A stretch of 64,000 nucleotides of DNA, taken from assembly GCF_003086295.3 (NCBI RefSeq), contig NC_092053.1:89934745-89998744 (forward strand), read 5' to 3'. A program made the position numbers and the translations under genes. The stretch is from Arachis hypogaea. Lineage: Eukaryota; Streptophyta; Magnoliopsida; Fabales; Fabaceae. Position 1 is the stretch's first letter; the number at the start of each line of letters is the position of its first letter. This document shows, in pieces, positions 1 to 11,270 of the stretch. The notes beneath the pieces were generated by a model. It was not told where the DNA came from. It worked only from the letters and a program-made list of their open reading frames with translations, and made no database searches.

Positions 1-1041
1 GAGGTTATGTCCTAATATTAGTTTTTTTCTTTCAAATATGTCACAAGAGGCTCGATCTCTAACTGGAGTGATAAAGAGCCATACATTGTGTGTGTAAATG
101 GGTGAATGTGTATAACCCAAAAAAAAAAAAAAATCCTTCAGTCTTTAATCAACGTGAACCCCTTTCTCTTCTCTTCTACTTTTGACATTCAGAAATAGTA
201 CCTCTTTAGCAATTCTTGCTAAATACCAGAATAACAGCAACAAATTGTGTATAACTTGCTTAGTGGCTTGAATCTGTTGGTGAGGTTTTTAGAACTTTCA
301 GAGCATTCTTTTTTCCCAAGTTACTATTTCATGATAAATTATATGATTTTTTTTTTCTTTTTAATAATTTTTTTATCATTATAAAAGATAGTTGCAAATT
401 TTGTTTGTGAAGAGTTATTCTTGGGTTTGGTAGTTTCTTGCATTAGTAAATGTCAGGGTTTTTATTCCTTTTTTCATCAATGGAGGAGAGCCAATAGTTC
501 TTTAATAGACATTGAATAATTTTGGACAAGACATTATATTACGATTTATTGATTTAGTGATTCAATAACGTTAGTTTAATAATTTTTGTTGTTCAAATGT
601 AGATGAATTATCTTCCATCAAAATATACATCCACCAAAACTGTCCAGTCCAAATTTATTCTTGCCAAGAATGTGCATGAATATGATGGGAATGAGTCTTC
701 TAGTGACTATAAGTGTGAAGATAATTTGTACAAGTTATTTGTATCTTTTGGTGAAAAAGCTATCAACAGTAGCATTGACTCAGAAAAAAAAAATTTAAAT
801 TAAAGAGAAGAAAATTGAGAAATAAAAGTGTACCTATTAGTAGCTTAGTAAAAAACAAAATAATTAAAACTGATGACTCAGACTATGAAGAGTTCATGTC
901 AAAGGATAATAGGTATTGAATTAATATTGAAGTATCATTTTAATGGTTACTTTAATAAGTCCTAGTTTGGTAAAACTTTTATTTTTTAAAAGTAATTTAT
1001 AAAAGTTAACATTGTTTGGATTTGACAAATAATCAAATTAT
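1..1041. other. A/T-rich flank, possibly host sequence
   Basis: This stretch has no LTR, PBS, gag or palindrome word of the elements that fill the rest of the window. It is A/T-rich with poly-A and poly-T runs and one exon-like ORF (603-913). It ends where sequence matching the 5' untranslated region of B-type elements begins, near the word CTTGTTGC at about 1042. Whether it is host intron/intergenic DNA or an unrecognised repeat cannot be decided by eye. Confidence 0.4.
603..913 (+). CDS. Possible exon or fragment of an unidentified gene
   Basis: An ORF starts at ATG 603 right after a T-rich tract ending in TAG, as a splice acceptor would. It runs 66 codons to a stop after a run of ten A (784-793). 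If the reading frame shifts at that A-run, an open, charged stretch continues (Lys/Arg-rich, then DDSDYEEFMSKDNR) to a GTATTG word at about 913 that could be a splice donor. I do not recognise the protein. The acidic Ser/Asp-rich composition fits a linker exon of a nuclear protein, but that is speculation. The homopolymer could also mean a pseudogene. Confidence 0.2.
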
Positions 1042-2252
1042 CTTGTTGCATAGATTAGATACCTTTTATTATTTTGTTTGAGTCTTTTATTTTTTTTTTC
1101 AAAAAAAATAATAAAAAATTTTACAAAAATCTTTGCTTTTTTTTATTAATCTTTATCTTTTGTTTGAGTTTTTTGTTCTTGTTCTTGTCAAAGTTTCGAA
1201 CTTTCTTCCTTTCTTTTCAAAAAAATTTTCAAAAATAGTGTCTTTTGTTTGAGTCTAATGTCAATTCTTAAGTTTGGTGTCCTTTGTGTGTTCTTTGTTT
1301 CCTTTAAATTTTCGAATTTGTTCTTAGCGTTCTTTCTTGGAATTTAAGTTGTTCATGTTTTGATCTTAAAATTTTTAAGTTTGGTGTCTTTTGGTGTTTG
1401 TTTTCTTAATTTTCGAAAAGTAGTGTCTTTTAATCTAAAAAATTTCAAGTTTGGTGTCTTTTGGTTGTTTTTCTCTTTCTTCATTAATTCAAAAAATAAA
1501 AAAAATATCTTTTTTATCTTTATTTCAAAAATTCTTTTCGAAAATTTCACAAAAAATTTCAAATTTTATTTTCAAATCATTATCTTATCTTATCTTAATT
1601 TCAAATTTCAAATTTCAAATCATATCTTTTTTTAAATCTTTTCAAATAATTTCTTTTAAATTTGAATCTTTCCTATCTTATCTTTCTTTTCAAATTTTAA
1701 AATTCAAAACTTTTTCAAATCTTTATATGATCTTTGGTTTATCCTTCTTTAAATTTCAAATAATTATCTTATCTTAATTTTAAATTTTAATTTCAAAAAA
1801 TAAATCTTTTTCAAATCTTTATCTTATCTTGTTTCAATTTCAAAATTCAAAATAAAATCTTTTTCAAATCCTTTCAATTCTTATCTTATCCTAATTCAAA
1901 TTTCAAAAATCAAATCTTTTTCAAATCTTATTTTATTTTCAAATCTTTCTTAATTAGTTACTTGTTTTCTCTTTCTTCTTTTTCAAAACTTCCTAACTAA
2001 TTCTTCTCTCTTCTATTTTTGAAAACTTCCCTTCTATTTCTCTCGCTTATTTTTAGAAAATCATCTTTCAATTTTCAAAATCTTTTTACTTAATTAGCTT
2101 TTAATTTCCTATTTAATAAATAAATAAACTAAAAACAAAAATATTTTAATTCTAGTTTCTCCTTTTACTTCTTAATTTTTGAATTCTTTACCCCCTTTAT
2201 TCGAATTCTTCTTCTCACTCTTCTATCTTCATTCTTCTTTCTTCTTCACATC

Positions 2253-4381
2253 AGAAGAGATCTCACAAAACTTTTTGAACAAGAAACTGAAAGTACAGAT
2301 ATAGCAGCTGAACCGAATAATGAAGGAGATGCAAAGAAGGTTCTTGGTGACTTTACTGCACCAATTTCTGACTTTTATGGAAGAAGTATCTCCATACCTG
2401 CCATTAGAGCAAATAACTTTGAGTTTAAGCCTCGGTTAGTCTGTCTAATGCAACAGAATTATAAATTTCATGGACTTTTCCTGGAAGATCCACATCAGTT
2501 CTTATATGAATTCTTGCAAATCTGTGACACTATTAAGACCAATAGAGTGGATCCTGAGGTCTACAGACTTATGCTTTTCCCTTTTGCTGTTAGAGACAAA
2601 GCTAGGATATGGTTAGATTCTCAACCTAAGGAAAGCCTAGACTCTTGGAAAAAGCTGGTCAATGCTTTCTTGGCCAAGTTCTTTCCACTTCAAAAGATGA
2701 GCAAGCTTAGGGTGAAAGTTCAAACCTTTAGACAAAAAGAGGGTGAATCCCTCTAATGAAGCTTGGGAAAGATACAAGCAACTGATCAGGAGGTGTCCTC
2801 CTGACATGCTCTTAGAATGGTCTATCCTAGAAATCTTTTATGATGGTCTATCTGAGGTATCCAAGATGTCCTTGGATCATTCTGCTGGTGGATCACTCCA
2901 CTTGAAGAAAACGCCTGCAGAGGTGCAAGAACTCATTGAAATGGTTACAAACAACCAATTTATGTATACTTCTAAGAGAAACCCTGTGAACAATAGGGTA
3001 GCTCAGAAGAAAAGAGTTCTAGAGGTTGACACTCTGAATGCCATATTGGCTCAGAACAAGATCTTGACCCAACAGGTCAATATAATTTCTCAGCATTTGA
3101 CTGGAATGCAAGCTGCAGATGGCAGTACTCAGGACACCTCCTATGATGGAGATGCTTATGATCCAGATCAACCCATGTTGGAAGAGGTGAATTACATGGA
3201 AGAACCCTATGGAAACACCTACAACCCTTCATGGAGGAATCATCCTAACCTTTCATGGAAGGATCAACAAAAGCCTCAACAAGGCTTTAACAACAATCAA
3301 GGTGGAAGAACCCAGAATAGGTTCAACAATAAACCACCATTCCCACCTTCTCAGCAACAGATGGAGACTTTTAAGCAGAGCCTTTCTGGCTTAGCCACCA
3401 TAGTCTTTAAACTCTCTAAGACCACTCACAGTTTCATAACAGAAACTAGGTCCTCCATCAGAAATCTGGAGGTACAAGTTAGTCAATTGAGTAAGAAGAT
3501 TCCTGAGACCCTTCCTAACACTCTTCATAGTAACACTAAAGTTAACCCAAGAAAAGAGTGCAAGGCCATCACTGTAGAAACTGAGGCTAAATCTGAAGGG
3601 GATGCATTGGAGTTGAACACCAGTAAGGAAGTTCTTACTGGGAGTTCAACGTCCAAAGTGGAGCCATCAATAGCGTTGAACGCTAGCAAGGAGGTCCTTA
3701 CTGGGCGTTCAACGCCCAAAAAGGAACAAAAGTTGGTGTTGAACGCTAGCAAAGGGACACAAGCTGGGCATTCAACGCCCAAAGAAACACAAGTCCTGGC
3801 ATTGAATGCTATAATAGGGGTAGTTGGCAACCCTAAGCCCACTAAGAACTCCCCTATTGAAGAAATGATAACACCAAAGGTTCATGAGGAGCCCATTGAA
3901 ATTCCCTTGAATGCTTGGTTGAAGATCATAGAATTTGAAGAGTATTTTTCCTCTAATGAGGAAGAGAAAACTAGGGAGGAGCAAGTTGCTCGGTACCTAG
4001 AAACTCTAATAAAGATGAATGCCAAGTTGTTTGGCACAGAACCATTGGAGGAAGAACCTCCAGTGCTCACCAAGGAACTCAATGCCTTGGTTCAGCAGAA
4101 ACTACCTCAGAAGCTGCCGGATCCCGGACGCTTCCTGATTCCTTGCATCATAGTCACCATTACCTTTGAGAAGGCTCTGTGTGACCTAGGACCAAGTATA
4201 AACCTCATGCCACTCTCTGTAATGGAGAGGCTGAGAATCTTTGAGGTACAAGCTGCAAGAATCTCACTAGAGATGACAAATAAATCAATAAAGAAGGCAT
4301 ATGGTCTGGTAGAGGATGTCTTAGTAAAGGTTGAGAACCTTTACATCCCTGCAGATTTTATAATCTTGGACACTGGGGAGG
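2253..4381 (+). pseudogene. F0 gag-protease pseudogene
   Basis: Homology to the B2 and B3 gag starts at 2253 (RRDLTKLFEQ); the first ~35 residues are missing. Frame 0 runs through the gag core (FLQICDTIKTN, ARIWLDSQPK, FLAKFFP). An extra A near 2754 then shifts the frame, and it stays open to 4381. Further on come the conserved NTYNPSWRNHPNLSW motif, a linker with a 21-codon tandem repeat, and a retropepsin-type protease with CDLG at its active-site position (Asp-Leu-Gly in place of Asp-Ser/Thr-Gly). A1 inserts just before the ILGRPFLATA segment, so the protease is truncated. No RT follows. Confidence 0.9.
3613..3801 (+). repeat. 63-bp in-frame tandem repeat in the gag-protease linker
   Basis: Three adjacent 63-bp units start at 3613, 3676 and 3739, with a partial fourth. 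Each encodes 21 residues beginning LNxSK and containing TGxSTxK. The unit carries the half-palindromes TTGAACGC and GGGCGTTCAACGCCC, the same palindrome word that is amplified elsewhere in B-type elements. Because 63 is divisible by three the frame is kept. The B1 linker has a diverged repeat of the same length. Confidence 0.85.
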
Positions 4382-5982
4382 TGACAAACCCCAATTTTGT
4401 GGTTTATCTTGTGCTTATTTTAGGGGATTTTATCACCTTTTCCCACATTTATTCAATGAAATAGCATGGTTTTGTAATCCTCCCTTAAATTATGCTTAAA
4501 TGTGAAAACATGCTTTTTAGGCCCTTAAAATGGTGATTTTAGTTCACTTTAATTCCATTTGATGCCTTGATATGTTTGTTGAGTCGTTTCAGGTTCATAA
4601 GGCAAGTATCGGATGGAAGAAATGAGGAGAAAAGCATACAAAGTGGAGAATGCATAAAGAAACAAAGATTGGGAATACCTCAATGGGCGCGCAAGCATAC
4701 AAGGCATGCGCGCACAGAAGTGGCATCGCATGGCGCATACGCGTGGATGAGAAAAATGTCCAAGCGACGCGCACGCGTACATGGCGCATACGCGTGGATG
4801 AGAAAAATGTCCAAGCGACGCGCACGCGTACATGGCGCGTACGCGCCGTTACTCGCACGTGACCTACTTAAAGGCAAAATGCTGGAGGCGATTTCTGAGC
4901 TGCCCAGTCCCAAATCCAGCTTGTTTCTGAGTGTATTTCATGCAGAATTGAAGCCCAAGCAAAGAGGAGAGCAATTATTTGTAGTATAATTAGGTTAGTT
5001 TCTAAAGAGAGAAGCTCCCTCTTCTCTCTAGAATTAGGGTTCTTAGGCTTAATTCCATCTTAGATCTAGGTTTTGATTATTGTTCTCATCTTGTTTCTTC
5101 TACAATTTCATTCTTCTACACTTTGCTTCTCTTAGTTTTCTTGTTAATTTCCCTTTTATGCTCTCTTTTATGTTCATGGATGCTCATGTTGGATTTAGAT
5201 CTCTTTTAATGAAATTTAATGTTTGATGTCTTATAATTGTTGATTTGAGTTGTTGATTTACTTTCTTGCAATTGGTAGTTGGTAGATTTATTATTCTTGT
5301 ATTTTTACTATGCTTCCCTTTTATGCCTTCCAAGTGTTTGACAAAATGCTTGGTTGGGCTTTAGAGTAGATTTTGAGCATTCTTGTCTTGGAAAGAGTAA
5401 TTGGGCAATCTTGAGTCATTAATAACCAATTTAGATTGGTTATCTAGAGTTGTTAGTTAATATCATTTTCAATGACTCTAATCTCTTGCTAATTCAATTA
5501 GTGAGTTGATTAGGATTTTCGATTTGAGATTAACTAGTCTTGTTTGACTTTCTCTAATGGAAGATAACTTACACCTTCTAACATTGGGGATGACGAAATA
5601 AGATAAATTCTTGTTAAGTATTGTTATGATTAATGACTAGGATAGAAAGCCTATGATCTCAAACCTTGCCATGAATGTCTCTCTTTATTGATTGCTTTAT
5701 TTAATTTCTTGATTTACTCTTCTTGTCATTTAAATTCTTTCCCATTTAATTTCTTGCCCTTTACAATCAAACCCCTTATCCCCTTCATAGCCAATAATTG
5801 ACCACTTCATTGCAATTCCTTGTGAGACGACCCGAGTTTAATACTATGGTTAATTCTTATTGGGGTTTGTACTTGTGACAAAACCAAACTTAATTTGATT
5901 CGAGGATTAACTACTGGTTTGGACTATACTAACAACGGAATTATCTTTTGGAATTCCGAACCGGTATAAACCCTTGCATCAA
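4382..5982 (+). repeat. A1 5' LTR
   Basis: The LTR starts TGACAAACCCC and ends CATCA next to the PBS, and is about 1601 bp long. It aligns by eye with the A2 LTR at both ends (TGACAAACCCC, ATAGCATGGTTTTGTA, GATGCCTTGATATGTTTGTT, the GAGACGACCCGAG region), with many differences. Unlike A2 it lacks the GAGCTACAGA...TTGGAAAG module. In that place it has a CpG-rich 51-bp tandem duplication. The words AAGCTCCCTCTTCTCTCTAGAAT near 5010 match a conserved tract in the A2 LTR. Confidence 0.9.
4731..4847 (+). repeat. CpG-rich 51-bp tandem duplication in the A1 LTR
   Basis: Two identical 51-bp units (4731-4781 and 4782-4832) are followed by a partial third. They contain GCGCATACGCG and GACGCGCACGCGTAC, short self-complementary CpG words. 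Similar CpG words occur at the matching position of the A2 LTR and in the spacer of both family-A elements. Confidence 0.9.
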
Positions 5983-5988
5983 ATTAAT

Positions 5989-6006
5989 GGTGCCGTTGCC
6001 GGGGAT
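5989..6006 (+). promoter_or_regulatory. A1 primer-binding site (tRNA-Asp)
   Basis: TGGTGCCGTTGCCGGGGA lies six bases after the LTR end. It differs at one position from TGGCGCCGTTGCCGGGGA, the complement of the plant tRNA-Asp 3' end, which is used by every other PBS in the window. Confidence 0.9.
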
Positions 6007-6136
6007 TGCAATGGTGCTTTATTATTGGCTATTGTGAATATTGTGAATATGCTTGCCTTTTTGGTTATTTGTTAATTTTTGTTAGCTTTAGAACTTTATC
6101 GCTTATTTTTGTTAGCTTTTGTTTCTATTTTCTATT

Positions 6137-7739
6137 ATAAATTCTCACCCTTTTGGCTATGAGTTTGGCTCAAATTATGTTGTAGGAAATGGAAGCTACA
6201 ATGATAACATGCATCAAGGATGGAACAATCAAAGGTGGAGGGAGCCTCAAAGAATTGATCACCCTTCTTGGCGACAACACCCTCTGGTTTCTTATAGGTA
6301 TAATTCCACCCCTCATGCATATCAATCCAATGGATGTGGTGACCCTTATTGTAGTTGTCAACAACCACCACCACATGCCTATGAACCACCCTCTCAACCT
6401 AATTTTGAACCACCTTACTCACAAGCCCTCTACCGCCAAACACCTCATTATGATCATAATCCTTATTCATCATATCAACCACCTTATAAGCCACATGAAC
6501 CATACATGGAACCACAAGAATTCCAACACAATTACTCTCAAGAACCACCTCAATACACACCACCCCCATACCCTTACCAAGATGAACTACCTTCCAATTA
6601 TGAATCCTTTCCCTCGAACAATGAACCCTCTTTTCGACCACTGCCTTTTGATGAAGCCCACACGCAAGAAATAAAAGATCTTGAATCTCATATCCTAAGG
6701 AAATAAGAGGAGACTGAAAAAGATTTTAAGGAAATAGAAACCAAAATGGCTATCATGGTAGAAGCCGTTGGTCGCCTAGCCTCCCACCTAAGCCCATGCA
6801 CCTCAAGTACTCCCATTGTTGAATATGGAGAAGCAATCAAGGAGCTTGGTGATGGAGTGAAATTGGAGCTCCAAGGTGAAGAAAAGGAGTTAAGGCAAGA
6901 AATACCACAAGAAGAAGAGGTAGAGTTTATTGAACAAAAGGAAGTAGTGGTCGGGTACTTAGGATATGTTGAGTGCATAGAGGAATCGCAAGTTGAAAAG
7001 CCTCCTTCCACGAAGTTAGGAAGGGATGTTAAGGAATTGGATGGAGAGTTGAGGGACATTGACCAAGAAGTGGATTCCATCATTAGTGATTTTTTGTCCA
7101 CGCTGATCAATCCCCTTGATGATCTTGTTGAACCTTCCTCCATTGGACTAGAAAGCAATGTTGAGGAGGATGTGCAACCTCCAAGGCCTGCTGTAAGTGA
7201 AGAATGGGAAGAAGCATTACAAGAAATAGGCCCTCCTATTTATGATGATTCCGTATCAACACATAAGCCCTTTGACCTTGATGAGTCCTTCCCCAATATG
7301 CTTGTAATTGATAATGAAGTAAACTTCACTAAACCTCCCATGTATGACGAGAGTGATGGGAAAGAGATAGAAGAAGTTGGTGAGCAAGGAATCGAAGTTG
7401 AAGAAGCTTGCAAAAAGGTGAAAGTTGCAAAGGAAGACCACAAGGGAACGGACCCTGCATTGGCTAAGTGTGGGGAGGTCACCCTCCCTAAACCACTATC
7501 ATCCAGTACTACTTTCAAGTGGGTTAAATTCCTCTCTATAAGCTTTACTTTCTCACTTGAATATGGGTTTCTTGAGAATGATGGTCAACTTAGAGCCCTT
7601 TGTGGAGTTACTAATAGGGGAGAGTTGTGTAGTGATTGGAGACATCATCCTAGGTTCACTATGGTTGCACGTTCAACGTTTGATAGCATGGATTGGGGTA
7701 GTGATAAATTGCCTGGGTCTAGGAGGATTGTTTGGTGCT
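6137..7739 (+). pseudogene. A1 ORF1, first part (unknown protein), split by B1
   Basis: This is the homologue of the intact A2 ORF1 at 49049-50857. The A2 start ATG is ATA here (6137-6139), so the start is lost. The N-terminal part is rich in Tyr, Pro, His and Gln (YAYEPP-, YQPP-type runs). A single in-frame TAA at 6704-6706 interrupts it. The same frame then continues (ATG 6746) through an acidic Glu/Val-rich region and the conserved LEYGFLENDGQLRALCG segment. B1 inserts at 7739/7740 after the codons for RRIVW, and the C-terminal tail resumes at 41174. I know no family for this protein and see no RT, protease or integrase motif. Confidence 0.85.
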
Positions 7740-9336
7740 TGATAAGCGGATATTTTATACGCTTTTTGGAGGTATTTTCATGTAGTTTTTAGTATGATTT
7801 AGCTATTTTTTAGTATATTTTTATTAGTTTTTAAATAAAAATCACATTTCTGGACTTTACTATGAGTTTGTGTGTTTTTCTATAATTTCAGGTATTTTCT
7901 GGCTGAAATTGAGGGACCTGAGCAAAAATCTGATTCAGAGGCTGAGAAAGGACTGCAGATGCTGTTGGATTCTGACCTCCCTGTACTCGAAATGAATTTT
8001 CAGGAGCTACAGAAGCCCAATTGGCGCGCTCTCAATTGCGTTGGAAAGTAGACATCTTGGGCTTTCCAGCAATATGTAATAGTCCATACTTTGCCCGAGT
8101 TTTGATAATGCAAACTGGCGTCTAAACGCCAACTTTCTACCCTTTTTTGGCAATAAACGCCAGAACTGGCATAAAAGTTGGAGTTAAACGCCCAAACTGG
8201 CACAAAAGCTGGAGTTCAATGCCAGGAATAGCCTATGCACGTGAAAGCTTCACTGCTCAGCCCAAACACACACCAAGTGGGTCCCGAAAGTGAATTTCTG
8301 CACTATCTATCTTAGCTTACTCATTTTCTAAAAACATATGTCACTAGTTTATTATAAAAACCACTTTTAGAGATTTATTTGGTACCTCATGACATTTTTA
8401 CATCTGAATTTTGTATCTTCTATGGCATGAGTCTCTAAACGCCATGGTTGGGGGTGAGGAGCTCTGCTGTGCCTTGATGGATTAATGCAATTACTACTGT
8501 TTTCCATTCAATCACGCTTGTTTCTATTCTAAGATATTCACTCGCACTTCAATATGATGAATGTGATGATCCGTGACACTCATCACCATTCTCAACCTAT
8601 GAACGCATGCCTGACAACCACTTCCGTTCTACCTTAGATTGAGTGTGTATCTCTTGGGTTCCTGGTTCACGAGTTTGATTGCATCTCTTGAAAACAGAGC
8701 ATTCAAATCCGTGAGACCAGAGTATTCGTGGTATAAGCTAGAATCAATTGGCAGTATTCTTGAGATCTGAAAAGTCTAAACCTTGTCTGTGGTATTCCGA
8801 GTAGGATATGGGAAGGGATGACTGTGACGAGCTTCAAACTCATGAATGTTGGGCGCAGTGACAGTGTGCAAAAGGATCAATGGATCTTATTCCAATACTA
8901 GTGAGAACTGACAGATGATTAGCCCTACGAAAATCGTAGCTGAACCATTTTCACTGAGAGGACGGATGGTAGCCATTGACAACGGTGATCCACCAACATA
9001 CAGCTTGCCATGGAAGGTGCCTTGCGTGCGTGAAGAAGAAGACAGTAGGAAAGCAGAGACTCAGAAGACAGAGCATCTCCAAAACCTCAACCTGTTCTCT
9101 ATTACTGCATAACAAGTATTATTTAATCCATGTTCTTTTACTCATTTCAATTAAAACTGAGAATTATTATTGATATCCTGACTAAGAGTTACAAGATAAC
9201 CATAGTTTGCTTCAAGCCGACAATCTCCGTGGGATCGACCCTTACTCACGTAAGGTATTACTTGGACGACCCAGTGCACTTGCTGGTCAGCTACACGGAG
9301 TTGTGTGAAAAGTCTGGATCACGATTCCGTGTACCA
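7740..9336 (+). repeat. B1 5' LTR
   Basis: About 1597 bp, from TGATAAGCGG (one change from TGATGAGCGG) to GTGTACCA, followed by the PBS. It contains palindrome words of the CTGGCGTCTAAACGCCA type (8110-8220). It also contains the interfamily LTR module GAGCTACAGAAGCCCAATTG...TTGGAAAG...CTTTCCA (8004-8088) and a TATA-like TTATTATAAAAACC near 8350. Confidence 0.95.
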
Positions 9337-9342
9337 AGTTTT

Positions 9343-9360
9343 TGGCGCCGTTGCCGGGGA
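9343..9360 (+). promoter_or_regulatory. B1 primer-binding site (tRNA-Asp)
   Basis: TGGCGCCGTTGCCGGGGA is a perfect 18-nt match to the complement of the plant tRNA-Asp 3' end. It starts seven bases after the LTR, in the typical context AGTTTTTGGCGCC. Confidence 0.95.
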
Positions 9361-10038
9361 TTGTTCGAGTTTGGACAAGTGACGGTTTATTTTGTTGCTT
9401 AGATTAGGGAAATTTTTTTTTTTGGTTTAGAGTCTTCCGTTTGAGTTTAGTTTTATATTTTAAGTTTGGTGTCAATTGCATAAGTCTATTTTTCTTTCAT
9501 TTTTTTTGAATTATTAGTGTTCAAAGTATAAAAATTTTTAAGTTTGGTGTCCTTTATGTTTTAGTTTTCTTAAAATTTTTTTCAAAAGTTGCTTTTGGTG
9601 TTCATCTTGATATTCAAAGTTTTTCTGTTTGTTTCCTTAGTTTTGATCTAAAAAAATTCTAAGTTTGGTGTCATCTTAGTGTTTTTCTCCTTCCGCATTA
9701 AATTCAAAAATATCTTTCATATTTATTTAATTGAGATTTCAAAAATTTCATTTAAAGATTCATATTTTTATTTTAAAAATTCTTATTCTATCTTATCTTA
9801 GTTTTGAAATTTCAAAATTCAAAAATCATATCCAAAGTTTTCCAAATCTTCTTAATTAAGTAATTATTTTAGTTTCCGAATTTATATTTTCCTTTTTCTT
9901 TTAGTTTTTGAAATTTATATTTTAATCTCTAATTATTTTATTTTATCTTATCTTATTTTTTTTCGGTTTATTTCTAATTGAATAAAAAAAAACAAAAATA
10001 TATTTTACTTGCAATTCACATCATCTCCCTTTCTCCAT
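9361..10038 (+). other. B1 5' leader with repeated PPT-like words
   Basis: This T-rich untranslated leader lies between the PBS and gag. It carries three copies of AAGTTTGGTGT at 9462-9472, 9540-9550 and 9661-9671. The same word forms the 3' PPT of this element (39561-39571). No ORF of note. Confidence 0.8.
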
Positions 10039-11127
10039 CATGGACCTAAGTGGAAATGAACAGTTCAGAAGGACTCTGGGGTCATATGCTAACCCCATTA
10101 CCGCTACATACGGGAGTAGTATCTATATACCTCCATCAAAGCAAGCAGTTTTGAGCTAAATCCTCAGCTCATTGTCATGGTGCAGCAAAATTGCCAGTAT
10201 TCCGGTCTTCCACAGGAAGAACCTACTGAGTTTCTGGCACAGTTCTTGCAAATTGCTGACACAGTACATGACAAGGAAGTAGATCAGGAAGTCTACAAAT
10301 TATTGCTGTTTGCATTTGCTGTAAAAGCTCAAGATAAGAGGTGGTTAAATAACCAACCCACAGCAAGCATAAGAATATGGAAACAGTTATCAGACAAATT
10401 TCTGAATCAATATTTCCCTCCAAAAAGGATGATACAGCTAAGGCTGGACATCCGAGGCTTTAAACAAGAGGATGATAAATCCCTTTATAACGCCTGGGAG
10501 AGGTACAGAGGGATGCTAAGGAAATGCCCCTCTGAAATGTTTTCAGAGTGGGTGCAGTTAGACATCTTCTACTACGGGCTTACAGAAAAAGCCCAGATGT
10601 CTCTAGACCACTCAGCTGGTAGATCTATACACATGAAAAAGACAATTGAAGAGGCTCAAGAGCTCATTGATACAATTGCTCGAAATCAAAATCTGTACTC
10701 AAGCAGTGAGTCCCCCATGAAAGAAGAGGCTAGGGCAGTATCTACTGATCCTAGTCCTCAAGAACAAATTGTTGAACTTAATCAGCAATTGCTTCGTATA
10801 ACAAAACAGTTAGCAGAATTTAAAGAGATGCTCCAAGACACTAAAAATGCTAACAAGAATATGGAAGCACAATTGAATCAGACAAGACAGCAGCTATCTA
10901 AACAGATAACAGAAGAATACCAAGCTGTTCAACTAAGGAGTGGGAGGACATTGAATAATTCAGCTCAAGGTAGCAGAAAGCCAAGAAAGGAACAACTGAC
11001 AGAGGATAACCAAACCACTGCTCAAAATCCCTCCGAGGACAATAAGAGCCCAGAGAGGAATACTTCTGGCGTTCAAACGCCAGAAAATGGTGAAAATTAG
11101 CGTCAAACGCCCAGTGGATACCCACTA
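10039..11127 (+). pseudogene. B1 gag pseudogene
   Basis: The likely start is ATG 10039 (MDLSGNEQFRR). An extra G near 10081 and a lost base near 10134 are compensating frameshifts. After them the frame is open from 10135, including ATG 10177, to TAG at 11098-11100. The retrotransposon gag core is clear (QNCQYSGLP, FLQIADTV, NAWERYRGML, DHSAGRSIHMKKT), followed by a coiled-coil-like Gln/Leu region. No CCHC zinc knuckle is visible. The sequence is clearly diverged from the F0/B2/B3 gag. The stop and frame loss come from a one-base-short unit of the 63-bp linker repeat. Confidence 0.9.
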
Positions 11128-11270
11128 CTGGCGTTCAAACGCCAGAAAGGGGTGAAAAACTGGCGTTAAACGCCCATTCCATGCCCAGTTCTGGCGTTCA
11201 AACACCAGAAAAGGGTGGAAAATTGGCATTAAACGCCCATCCAACCCCTAATCCTGGCGTTCAAACGCCA
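11066..11270 (+). repeat. 63-bp palindrome repeat in the B1 gag-protease linker
   Basis: Units start at 11066 (62 bp), 11128 (63 bp) and 11191 (63 bp), with a partial unit at 11254. Each begins CTGGCGTTCAAACGCCAG, a near-perfect palindrome, and contains GCGTTAAACGCCC. The first unit is one base short, which accounts for the shift between the upstream frame (gag) and the downstream frame (protease). Confidence 0.9.

Larger units (their letters stand above)
1042..4381 (+). mobile_element. F0: truncated non-autonomous B-type retrotransposon
   Basis: The left end lacks both LTR and PBS and enters directly into the T-rich 5' untranslated region of a B-type element (compare the complement of B2 just left of 36715). 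That region carries three copies of AAGTTTGGTGT at 1270, 1377 and 1447. It is followed by gag and protease, which stop abruptly at 4381 where the A1 LTR begins. The rest of F0 is not recovered on the far side of A1, because A1 lost its own 3' end. The left end is therefore a deletion or recombination breakpoint, and F0 is the oldest layer here. Confidence 0.8.

Noticed and set aside
9343..9360. tRNA gene fragment
   Set aside because: The tRNA-Asp complementarity is only the 18-nt primer-binding site; no cloverleaf surrounds it.
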